DNA of 6,126 nucleotides from Trebonia sp. (GTDB taxonomy: Bacteria; Actinomycetota; Actinomycetes; Streptosporangiales; Streptosporangiaceae): contig JASHXJ010000419.1 in the NCBI GenBank assembly GCA_030043595.1, positions 1 through 6,126 on the forward strand, given 5' to 3'. Below are positions 1 through 5,641 of this stretch, piece by piece. The translations under genes were made by a program, and so were the position numbers. The notes under the pieces are model-generated. The model was not told the origin of the DNA. It was given only the letters and a program-made list of their open reading frames with translations, and searched no databases. Within the stretch, counting starts at the first letter, position 1; each line of letters opens with the position of its first letter.

Positions 1-1
1 C

Positions 2-481
2 GTCGTGGTCGATCCTGTCGAGTTCAAGCGGTCGAAGGCGCTGGAATTCGGCGCCTCGCATGTCTTCGCCTCGGCCGAGCAGGCGCACGAGGCCGTCGTC
101 GAGATGACCCGCGGGCAGCTCGCGGACCACGCCATCATCACCATCGGCGTGCTCAGCTCCGAGGTGGTCACGCAGGCCGCGGCGATCGTCGGCAAGGGGT
201 CCCAGGTGACGATCACGTCCGTGGGGCGAAGCTCGGAGCAGCAGATCCAGCTCGCGGCCAACGGCAGCGTGGTCGGGTGGCAGCGCCGGATCCAGGGCCA
301 CGTCTTCGGCATGTGCAACCCGCTGTACGACATCCCACGGCTGCTGCGGCTCTACCGGGCAGGCCAGCTGAAGCTCGAGGAGCTCATCACCAGGCGGTAC
401 CGGCTGGACGAGGTCAACCAGGGCTACCAGGACCTGGAAGACGGGAAGATCATCCGCGGCGTGATCGTGCACGGAAGCTGA
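2..481 (+). CDS. NDMA-dependent-type zinc alcohol dehydrogenase, C-terminal part (5' end outside window)
   Basis: The reading frame is open from base 2 and ends at TGA 479-481, giving about 159 residues. The visible part starts inside the Rossmann fold: VDPVEFKR has the acidic residue after strand 2 that usually contacts the NAD ribose, followed by KALEFGASH, typical of medium-chain dehydrogenases. The end, with IQGHVFGMCNP, DIPRLLRLYRAGQLKLEEL and EVNQGYQDLEDGKIIRGVI, closely resembles the C-terminus of the NDMA-dependent alcohol dehydrogenase family. Those enzymes oxidise alcohols with a tightly held nicotinamide cofactor and are often linked to mycofactocin; that role is inferred from the family. 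The catalytic zinc-binding half is off the window, so substrate and intactness cannot be judged. GTG at base 5 is an internal codon, not the start. The last 32 bp overlap the 3' end of the opposite-strand phosphoribosyltransferase gene. Confidence 0.88.
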   Translation, partial: VVVDPVEFKRSKALEFGASHVFASAEQAHEAVVEMTRGQLADHAIITIGVLSSEVVTQAAAIVGKGSQVTITSVGRSSEQQIQLAANGSVVGWQRRIQGHVFGMCNPLYDIPRLLRLYRAGQLKLEELITRRYRLDEVNQGYQDLEDGKIIRGVIVHGS

Positions 482-1178
482 GGCCGGTCCCGGCGCAAAG
501 GACGCACGTCGAGGCCGGCGGCGGTGCCGAGCGAAGGACGCCCAGCAGGGCGGCGGATCGCGGGTCGGCGGGGTCCAGGTGCCGGCCGAGTACCACGACC
601 GCGACCCGGACCGCCCGGGCCAGCTTGAGCGCCGCCGCGGCCGACTGGGCGCTGCCACCCGACACCCAGGTGTCGTCCACCAGCAGCACGTCCGCCCCCG
701 CGGCCGGGCCGGACACGCGCAGCCAGCCGACGCTGACGCCGCGGCACCGTGCCGCGGTTGCCGGCCCGGCGGTCAGCCTGGCGACGGGCAGGTCCACGCA
801 CGACCGCACCACGTCAAGCAGCGGATGCGCCCCGGCGCGGCCCTGTCCGCTTGGCACCACCGCCACCGCGGTGGGGCCGTCCGGCATGCCGGCGCTTCGC
901 CACACGCAGTCCCCGTGGTCGCGCAGGAAGCCGGACAGCATCGACCGCAGCCGGACCGTGGCAGCCGCGGCGCCGGCCCGCTCCGACTTGTACCGCCGCA
1001 GGTCGTCGGCCAGCTGCCCGCCCTTGACCGCGTAGCCAATCGGCACGACGACGTCCGCGAGCGCGCCGCCAGCCTGGCTGGCGGCCACGTCGCACTGGTA
1101 GCACCGGGCGAAGCCGGCCGCTGCCGGCCCCCGGCATGTGCGGCAGGTACGGCAGGTGCGGTACCCCGGCAGGTCCAT
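450..1178 (-). CDS. ComF-like phosphoribosyltransferase with N-terminal zinc ribbon
   Basis: A 242-residue protein. The N-terminus carries cysteines 9, 12, 15, 26 and 29 (CRTCRTC, then CYQC), a likely zinc ribbon as in ComF/GntX-type proteins. Residues 163-176 (DVLLVDDTWVSGGS) are a clear PRPP-binding loop of type I phosphoribosyltransferases: two hydrophobic positions, DD, T, then the S/G-rich turn. An upstream lysine-rich segment (VKGGQLADDLRRYK, 52-64) matches the region following the ribbon in ComF relatives. ComF itself acts in DNA uptake, but many actinobacterial relatives have no assigned substrate, so a competence role is not implied. A second cysteine pair, CVLC (225-228), lies near the C-terminus. 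The reverse frame stays open far upstream (to about 2348), but this is antisense to the membrane protein. ATG 1178 is chosen because the zinc ribbon follows at once and TACCAT lies six bases before it. The 3' end overlaps the dehydrogenase by 32 bp. Confidence 0.8.
   Translation of the reverse strand: MDLPGYRTCRTCRTCRGPAAAGFARCYQCDVAASQAGGALADVVVPIGYAVKGGQLADDLRRYKSERAGAAAATVRLRSMLSGFLRDHGDCVWRSAGMPDGPTAVAVVPSGQGRAGAHPLLDVVRSCVDLPVARLTAGPATAARCRGVSVGWLRVSGPAAGADVLLVDDTWVSGGSAQSAAAALKLARAVRVAVVVLGRHLDPADPRSAALLGVLRSAPPPASTCVLCAGTGLSFRARSRRG
1132..1158. repeat. Three 9-bp tandem units encoding (Arg-Thr-Cys)-type repeats
   Basis: On the plus strand the units are CGGCATGTG (1132-1140), CGGCAGGTA (1141-1149) and CGGCAGGTG (1150-1158). 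They lie inside the phosphoribosyltransferase gene and encode the repeated Arg-Thr-Cys stretch of its zinc ribbon (residues 7-15). Probably a small local duplication within the metal-binding segment. It gives three cysteines spaced by two residues where a simple ribbon needs only two. Confidence 0.6.
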
Positions 1179-1184
1179 GGTCCG

Positions 1185-1190
1185 ATGGTA
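1185..1190 (-). promoter_or_regulatory. -10 element for the phosphoribosyltransferase gene, leaderless geometry
   Basis: Read on the minus strand, TACCAT fits the actinobacterial TANNNT -10 consensus. It is followed by six bases (CGGACC) and the ATG at 1178, so transcription would begin at or next to the A of the start codon. No Shine-Dalgarno sequence is seen before this ATG. No good -35 match lies 16-18 bases upstream, so the call rests on the -10 and its position. Confidence 0.45.
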
Positions 1191-1200
1191 GGAACGCCCA

Positions 1201-1229
1201 CCGACAAAGACCGTGCCCTGGTCTACGAT
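1201..1229 (+). promoter_or_regulatory. Promoter for the membrane protein gene, leaderless geometry
   Basis: CCGACA (1201-1206, four of six matches to TTGACA), a 17-base spacer, then TACGAT (1224-1229), which fits TANNNT. Six bases later comes GTG at 1236, so the predicted start of transcription is the first base of that codon. This is the main reason for preferring GTG 1236 over the in-frame ATG at 1185, which sits inside the -10 of the divergent gene. The two promoters face apart within about 57 bp and probably overlap. Confidence 0.5.
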
Positions 1230-1235
1230 GCGCTG

Positions 1236-2765
1236 GTGATCAGGCGGCAGCCGCAGTCCCGGCAGGCCGGGACCGCCCGTGCCCGCGCGACCTGGGGACG
1301 GCACTGGCTGTTCGCCGTCCTGCTCGCCGCGGGCCTGGCGCTGCGCCTGGCGGCCATGCTCGCCTACCGCCCGGCCCTGGTCTATATCGACAGCGTCCGG
1401 TACCTCGGCGATGACCAGCACGGCCTTGACCCCCTCGGATACAGCTACCTGCTGCTGCGGCCGGTGCTGCTCGTCCATGGCGGGCTGGCGGGTGTCGCCG
1501 CGGTGCAGCACGCGCTCGGGCTCGCGATGGCGGCGTGCCTGTACGCGCTGGCGCTCCGGCACGGCGCGCCGCGGTGGCTGGCCGCCCTCGCCGCGGCACC
1601 GGTGCTGCTCGACTCCTACCAGGTCCAGGCCGAGCAGATGGTCATGCCGGATGTGCTGTTCGAGTCGCTGATCGTCGCCGCGACGACGCTGCTGCTGTGG
1701 CGGCCCGACCCGGGCCGCGGCCTGACCCGGCTGGCTGGGGCATCGGCGCTGCTGGGCCTGTCGGCCACCGTCCGCCAGGTCGGCGAGTTGCTGGTGCTGC
1801 CCTTGCTGGTCTTCGTGCTGGCGGCGGCGCATGGCTGGCGGGCTCGTGTCGCCCGGTCCACGGCGGCCATAGCCGTCTTCACGCTGCCGGTCGTGGCGTA
1901 CATGGGCCTGTCCGCCGCCGTGCTCGGGGACGGCTTCCGGCTGTCGAACATGGACGACGCGTACCTGTACGGCCGGCTGGCGCACGCCGCCAGCTGCGCG
2001 ACGCTGCGCGTTCCCGCGTACGAGCGGCCGCTGTGCCCGTCGCCGGCCGCGGCGGCGGCACTCGGCGTCGACGGTCTGGCGACCAGCCCGGAGTCCGCGG
2101 TCTTCCGCTACGTGCCGCCGGCCGGGATCACCCGCGGCGCGGCCACGGCACAGTTCGACGAGGCGGTCCTCACCCAGCAGCCGTTGCGGGTGGCCCGGGA
2201 CGTGGCCCGCGACGCGATCAAGGTCTTCGCGCTCACCAGGGACACCGATCAGGGCGACCCGCCCGTCTCCCGCTGGCAATTCCAGGTTGGCGAGCGGCCA
2301 GGCGTCACTGTCCCGCTGGCGGACGCGCTGCGGGCGTACCAGCTGCACGGCGGGTTCACGCCGGGGCCGCTGCTGCTGGCCTTCGCAGTGCTCGGAACGG
2401 GCGGCTGCTTCGCCCTCCGCCGTAATCGCCGCGCGGCGCTGGGCTGCGTCCTGGCCACCGGGCTCGCCGTCGCGGCGCTGCTGGGCGCCGACCTGTACGA
2501 GTTCTCCTGGCGGTACCAGCTCCCGGCGCTTGTCACGCTACCGCTCGCGGGCGTGCTCGGCGCCGGCGTGTTCCTTCGGTTGCGCGTAACCTGCTGGCCG
2601 GATGGGCGGGGCACAATGTTCCGGTGCACACTGACCCGGCCAACCAGGCTGAACCAGAGATCCGCACGATCGCCAGCAGCGTCGTCTACACCGACAGCTG
2701 GATCCGGCTGCGCAGGGACGACATCGAGCGCAGCGACGGATCCCGCGGAACGTACGCCGTCATAG
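1236..2765 (+). CDS. Polytopic membrane protein, GT-C / family 39 glycosyltransferase-like
   Basis: Read from GTG 1236 this is 509 residues. Hydrophobic segments lie near residues 24-44, 72-104, 113-126, 142-154, 164-198 (probably two), 208-228, 377-396, 401-419 and 429-448. An acidic motif, YIDSVRYL (50-57), lies in the first extracytoplasmic loop, where GT-C enzymes keep catalytic acids. Other landmarks are LDSYQVQAEQMVMPDVLFE (125-143) and a large extracytoplasmic loop (about 229-376) with Cys254 and Cys267, YLYGRLA and SRWQFQ. The pattern matches a widespread actinobacterial family related to lipid-carrier-dependent glycosyltransferases; donor and acceptor are unknown. ATG 1185 is an alternative start. 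After the last membrane segment (ending about residue 450) the frame runs 59 more residues to TGA at 2763-2765. Most of that tail is the NUDIX coding region read out of frame, rich in Ser/Thr/Arg/Pro, and may not be ancestral. A TAA in another frame lies at 2587-2589, exactly where the family-like sequence ends. Confidence 0.75.
   Translation: MIRRQPQSRQAGTARARATWGRHWLFAVLLAAGLALRLAAMLAYRPALVYIDSVRYLGDDQHGLDPLGYSYLLLRPVLLVHGGLAGVAAVQHALGLAMAACLYALALRHGAPRWLAALAAAPVLLDSYQVQAEQMVMPDVLFESLIVAATTLLLWRPDPGRGLTRLAGASALLGLSATVRQVGELLVLPLLVFVLAAAHGWRARVARSTAAIAVFTLPVVAYMGLSAAVLGDGFRLSNMDDAYLYGRLAHAASCATLRVPAYERPLCPSPAAAAALGVDGLATSPESAVFRYVPPAGITRGAATAQFDEAVLTQQPLRVARDVARDAIKVFALTRDTDQGDPPVSRWQFQVGERPGVTVPLADALRAYQLHGGFTPGPLLLAFAVLGTGGCFALRRNRRAALGCVLATGLAVAALLGADLYEFSWRYQLPALVTLPLAGVLGAGVFLRLRVTCWPDGRGTMFRCTLTRPTRLNQRSARSPAASSTPTAGSGCAGTTSSAATDPAERTPS
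2612..2617 (+). promoter_or_regulatory. Possible -10 element for the NUDIX gene, leaderless geometry
   Basis: CACAAT fits TANNNT except at its first base and lies six bases (GTTCCG) before GTG 2624, the same spacing as at the two divergent genes to the left. No good -35 is seen at 16-18 bases; TTGCGC at 2580-2585 is too far away. The GGGCGGGG tract just before it could instead act as a weak, distant ribosome-binding site. Confidence 0.3.
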
Positions 2766-3208
2766 AGCGGGCGAACTTCGCCCTCGTCGTGCCCGCAGAA
2801 AAGGGCGGTTTCCACCTCGTCGAGGAGTACCGCTACCCCGTCGGGCGGCGCAGCTGGTCGTTCCCGCAGGGCGGCTTCCCGCCCGGCGAGTCCGGGACCC
2901 CAGCGGAGCTGGCCCGGCTGGAGCTCGCGCAGGAGACCGGACTGCGCGCCGGACGGCTGGCCCATCTCGGCTTGCTGACCGCCGCGCACGGTATGACGTC
3001 ACAATTCGGCGACTATTTCCTCGCCACCGAGCTGATCCCCGGGACGCCGGACCCGGAGCCTGAGGAGCTCGGCATCCGCCACGCGTTCGTGCCCAGGGCC
3101 GAGTTCGAGGAGATGGTGCGAGACGGCCGGATTACCGACGACTCCACGCTCGCGGCGTACGCGCTCCTGCTGCTGGCCGAACGCCGCGGCGAGATCGTCA
3201 TCCCGTAA
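2624..3208 (+). CDS. NUDIX hydrolase, ADP-ribose pyrophosphatase-like
   Basis: A 194-residue protein from GTG 2624 to TAA 3206-3208. The N-terminal region (about 13-50) and FALVVPAEKGGFHLVEEYRY (52-71) resemble the dimerising N-terminal part of ADP-ribose/nucleoside-diphosphate-sugar pyrophosphatases, followed by SWSFPQGGF. The Nudix box spans residues 83-107: G83, then E89, then LELAQETGL (99-107). Against the consensus GX5EX7REUXEEXGU the arginine is Leu99, the first Glu of the EE pair is Gln103, and the segment between is two residues longer. E100 and E104 are kept. Longer spacing and a missing arginine are, as I recall, seen in related actinobacterial proteins; the Gln is less usual. Hydrolysis of an NDP-X substrate with Mg2+ is the family role; the exact substrate is unknown. 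The first 142 bp overlap the membrane protein frame, and the last 11 bp overlap the convergent polymerase gene. Confidence 0.87.
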   Translation: MHTDPANQAEPEIRTIASSVVYTDSWIRLRRDDIERSDGSRGTYAVIERANFALVVPAEKGGFHLVEEYRYPVGRRSWSFPQGGFPPGESGTPAELARLELAQETGLRAGRLAHLGLLTAAHGMTSQFGDYFLATELIPGTPDPEPEELGIRHAFVPRAEFEEMVRDGRITDDSTLAAYALLLLAERRGEIVIP

Positions 3209-4103
3209 GCAGGGGCGAGAAGAGGTCTCCCCGCTGCGCGATCCTGGCCAGCGCGTCGGCCGCGGTGAAGAACAGGTCGCCAGGCTCCCGGCAGGCGGCC
3301 ACCTCATCCCAGGTGACAGGGGTCGACACGGTGGGATGGGTCCGCGCCCGCAGCGAGTAGGGGGCGATCGTGGTCTTCGAGCCGTTGTTCTGGCTCCAGT
3401 CGATGAGCACCTTGCCCTCGCGCAGCGTCCTGGTCATCCGCGACACGACGAGACCGGGGTGCTCCGCCTCCAGGCCCTGGGCGAACGACAGCGCCTGCTC
3501 GCTGGCCTGCTCCGCGGTCAGGCCGCTGATGGGCGCGTATAGCTGCAGGCCCTTGCCACCCGAGGTCTTGGCGAGCGGCGCCAGCCCCGCGGCCTCGAGC
3601 CGCGGGCGCAGCGCCTCGGCTACCCGGCAGCACTCCACGACCGTGGCCGGCGCTCCCGGGTCGAGGTCGAAGACCATCAGGTCGGGCACGGGCTCGGCGC
3701 CGGCACTGCGCGGGAAGCGCCACATCGGGACGTGCAACTCGAGCGCGGCGAGGTTCGCTGCCCAGATCAGCGTCGGCAAGTCGTCGATGACCAGGTACGT
3801 GATCGTGGCACCCGGGTCGCGCGCCCGCGAGCTGTGTGACTTCACGTCCTCGGTCCGCACCCAGTCCGGCCGGTGCGGTGTCGCGTGCTTCTGGAAGAAC
3901 GACTGGCCGTCCACCCCTTCGGGGTATCGCTTGATCGTCATCGGGCGGCCAGCGATGTGCGGCAGCAGCACCGCGGAAACCCGCTGGTAGTAGTCGAGGA
4001 CCTCGCCCTTGGTGAACCCGTCCTCTGGGTACAGCACCTTGGCCAGGTTGGTCAGCGTCAGCTCGCGGCCATTCACCTGAACCGGGATCTTGTCCTGCGC
4101 CAT
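3198..4103 (-). CDS. Stand-alone LigD-type NHEJ polymerase/primase domain protein
   Basis: A 301-residue protein (MAQDKIPVQ...), the length of a single LigD polymerase domain of the archaeo-eukaryotic primase superfamily. Visible signatures are LAKVLYPEDGFTKGEVLDYY (20-39), FFQKHATPHRPDWV (69-82), ALELHVPMW (120-128, with the conserved His124), the metal-binding DLDPG (Asp146, Asp148), the nucleotide-binding SGGKGLQLYAP (181-191) and KVLIDWSQNN (231-240, third acidic residue Asp235). All three catalytic aspartates are present. Known family members add dNMP/rNMPs at breaks held by Ku before ligation. Gln187 stands where LigD polymerases often have His. The start is ATG 4103, in a TGATG overlap with the ligase stop and with GGGAG five bases upstream; GTG 4106, one codon earlier, is an alternative but leaves only two bases after GGGAG. 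It is almost certainly cotranscribed and translationally coupled with the ligase gene. No Ku gene is in the window. Confidence 0.9.
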   Translation of the reverse strand: MAQDKIPVQVNGRELTLTNLAKVLYPEDGFTKGEVLDYYQRVSAVLLPHIAGRPMTIKRYPEGVDGQSFFQKHATPHRPDWVRTEDVKSHSSRARDPGATITYLVIDDLPTLIWAANLAALELHVPMWRFPRSAGAEPVPDLMVFDLDPGAPATVVECCRVAEALRPRLEAAGLAPLAKTSGGKGLQLYAPISGLTAEQASEQALSFAQGLEAEHPGLVVSRMTRTLREGKVLIDWSQNNGSKTTIAPYSLRARTHPTVSTPVTWDEVAACREPGDLFFTAADALARIAQRGDLFSPLLTG

Positions 4104-5527
4104 CACGTCTCCCGGACCACGTCAGCGGGATCTTTGTCGTCGCGCAGCCCCTGGTAGGTGGGGGCGCGCATGCGTCCGGCCCTGGTCCAGCGGTCGAACG
4201 CCACCTCGATTACCAGCCGTGGCTGCGTCCACACCGCCGACCGGGCGTCCTCGGCGGGCACGGACGAGTCGAACGGGCTGTCCGCCCGGCGCAGCGGCCT
4301 GAGCCTTTCGCCGAGCATGCGCAGCGTGGCGTCGGAGAACCCGGTGCCCACATGCCCGCAGTACTGCAAGCCCGCGGGGCCGTGCACGCCGACCAGCAGC
4401 GAGCCGATCTGACCGGTCCGGTTGCCCTTGCCCGGCTTCCACCCGGCCACGACCACTTCCTGGCGGAGCATGTTCTTGATCTTCAGCCAGCCAGCCGAGC
4501 GGGCGCCTGGCTCGTAGCGGGAGTCCAGCCGCTTGGCCACCACGCCCTCGAGCCCGTTCGCGGCGGAGGCGGCGAGCACGGCGTCGAGATCCGCACCGGG
4601 GAAGGAGGGCGGGGACAGCCACCACCCTTCGTTCCGGATAAGGGGAGCGAGGATGTCGCGGCGGTCAGCGTAAGGCAGGCCGGTCAGCGGCCGCCCGTCC
4701 AGCTGAAGGACGTCGAAGGCGAGATACGTGACCGGCGTGGTCTGAGCGAGGCGAGCGGCCTGCGCGGGCGAGGAGACGTGCATCCGCGGCTGCAGCGCCT
4801 CGAAGTCCGGCCGGCCGTCGGTGAAGGCGACTATCTCGCCGTCGAGGATCACCTGCTTGTGCGCGGTGGCGCGGGCCAGCCCGGCCAGCTCGGGGTACGT
4901 GGCGGTGATGTCCTTGCCGGTCCGTGAGGTCAGCCGGAGCCGGCCGTTCTCGATGAAGGCCAGCGCGCGGACACCATCCCACTTCATTTCGACAGCCCAC
5001 TCCTCGCGGTGCAGCGCGGGCGGCTTGCCTGGCACGGCGAGCATGGGCGTCAGCGAGGCGGGCAGCGGGAGCCGCTCGCGGTGGATCATCCAGTTCTTGC
5101 CGCCGGTGGCGAACAGCACGTAGCCGCCGGACAGGCGCTGGCCGTGCAGGACGACCTTGACCTCGCGGTCATCCCATTTCAGGGCCTCGTACGTGCCGTG
5201 GTCCCAGATGGTGACGCTGCCCGCGCCGTACTCGCCACGCGGGATCTGGCCATGGAAGCTCGCGTACTCCAGCGGGTGATCCTCGGTGTGCACGGCCAGG
5301 TGGTTCACGGCAGGGTCGTCGGGCACACCCCTGGGCAGCGCCCAGGACACCAGCACGCCGTCGCGCTCCAGCCGGAAATCCCAGTGCAGCCGCCGCGCGT
5401 GGTGCTCTTGCACCACGAAGACGCCCCCGGGCTGCTCGTCAGGGCCGTCCCGGACTCCGCTGTCCGGGACGGGCTCGGGCGTCCGCGCGCGGTCGCGCTT
5501 GCTCCGGTAATCCGCCAGCCGGTCCAC
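4103..5527 (-). CDS. ligD: LigD-type 3'-phosphoesterase plus ATP-dependent DNA ligase
   Basis: A 474-residue, two-domain protein. Residues 1 to about 155 are the LigD phosphoesterase domain: FVVQEHHARRLHWDFRL carries His42, His48, Asp50 and Arg52, and HTEDHPLEY carries His84. To my recollection these match the active-site positions of Pseudomonas LigD even in number. GQIPRGEYGAG (93-103) follows. Residues from about 160 to the end are an ATP-dependent ligase: motif I EMKWDGVRA with adenylated Lys182, SRTGKD (201-206), LDGEIVAF (228-235), FDVLQLDG (271-278), motif IV EGVVAKR (327-333), motif V WLKIKN (347-352) and an OB-fold ending in APTYQGLRDDKDP. The family resects 3' ribonucleotides/phosphates at breaks and seals them in Ku-dependent end joining. 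There is no polymerase domain in this chain; it is the next gene. The GTG start at 5527 is supported by the conserved LADYRSKRD opening; no Shine-Dalgarno sequence is seen before it. The symbol is used for a partial domain set. Confidence 0.92.
   Translation of the reverse strand: MDRLADYRSKRDRARTPEPVPDSGVRDGPDEQPGGVFVVQEHHARRLHWDFRLERDGVLVSWALPRGVPDDPAVNHLAVHTEDHPLEYASFHGQIPRGEYGAGSVTIWDHGTYEALKWDDREVKVVLHGQRLSGGYVLFATGGKNWMIHRERLPLPASLTPMLAVPGKPPALHREEWAVEMKWDGVRALAFIENGRLRLTSRTGKDITATYPELAGLARATAHKQVILDGEIVAFTDGRPDFEALQPRMHVSSPAQAARLAQTTPVTYLAFDVLQLDGRPLTGLPYADRRDILAPLIRNEGWWLSPPSFPGADLDAVLAASAANGLEGVVAKRLDSRYEPGARSAGWLKIKNMLRQEVVVAGWKPGKGNRTGQIGSLLVGVHGPAGLQYCGHVGTGFSDATLRMLGERLRPLRRADSPFDSSVPAEDARSAVWTQPRLVIEVAFDRWTRAGRMRAPTYQGLRDDKDPADVVRET
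4109..4113 (-). promoter_or_regulatory. Ribosome-binding site for the LigD polymerase gene
   Basis: GGGAG on the minus strand, inside the last codons of the ligase gene and five bases before ATG 4103. It is one of the few good Shine-Dalgarno sequences in the window. It decides the start in favour of ATG 4103 and lets ribosomes finishing the ligase restart on the polymerase. Confidence 0.6.
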
Positions 5528-5535
5528 GCATTCGT

Positions 5536-5553
5536 GGGTACCCGCTCAGCGGG
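5536..5553. promoter_or_regulatory. Palindrome and short hairpin just upstream of the ligase start
   Basis: GGGTACCC (5536-5543) is a perfect 8-bp palindrome. It merges into CCCGC-TCA-GCGGG (5541-5553), a five-base-pair inverted repeat with a three-base loop. Both sit 9-26 bp before the ligase GTG. On the minus strand TACCCA (5540-5535) resembles a -10 at about leaderless spacing but lacks the final T. Could be an operator or part of the promoter; chance is possible in such GC-rich DNA. Confidence 0.3.
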
Positions 5554-5577
5554 CGCTGCTACCAGGCGGGCTCGCAC

Positions 5578-5606
5578 AACCGCCGGCTACGTCGGGTACG
5601 GCGGTT
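5578..5606 (-). terminator. Inverted repeat downstream of the AIM24-family gene, possible terminator
   Basis: AACCGCCG (5578-5585) and CGGCGGTT (5599-5606) form a perfect 8-bp stem with a 13-base loop, 35 bp past the stop of the AIM24-family gene. CGGTTACCG (5602-5610) is a second small palindrome overlapping it. No run of U follows on either strand, so if it terminates it is the U-less type common in actinomycetes. It may instead be an operator for the ligase gene. The rest of the 5528-5641 gap shows no gene. Confidence 0.4.
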
Positions 5607-5641
5607 ACCGAGCGGCTGCGCCGCGGCGACGGACGGAGCGG

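Noticed and set aside
483..494. GCCGG-TC-CCGGC inverted repeat right after the dehydrogenase stop, as a terminator
   Set aside because: The stem is at most five pairs with a two-base loop, has no U run and lies within the phosphoribosyltransferase coding region; chance in GC-rich DNA is enough.
1185..1187. ATG 1185 as the start of the membrane protein
   Set aside because: It lies within the -10 of the divergent gene and has no Shine-Dalgarno sequence or own -10. GTG 1236 has a -35/-10 pair at leaderless spacing. Kept only as an alternative.
579..1235. Plus-strand extension of the membrane protein frame back to base 579
   Set aside because: It is antisense to the phosphoribosyltransferase gene and has Arg/Ala/Pro-rich composition without homology signals; hydrophobic, family-like sequence begins only after 1236.
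1179..2348. Long open minus-strand frame continuing upstream of the phosphoribosyltransferase, which would make a 632-residue protein
   Set aside because: The extension is antisense to the membrane protein, is Arg/Gln/Gly-rich without motifs, and precedes a natural N-terminal zinc ribbon with its own ATG. High GC content explains the missing stops.
5305..5577. Minus-strand 90-residue frame over the start of the ligase gene
   Set aside because: It lies in another frame of the clearly conserved phosphoesterase domain and shows only arginine/proline-rich shadow composition.
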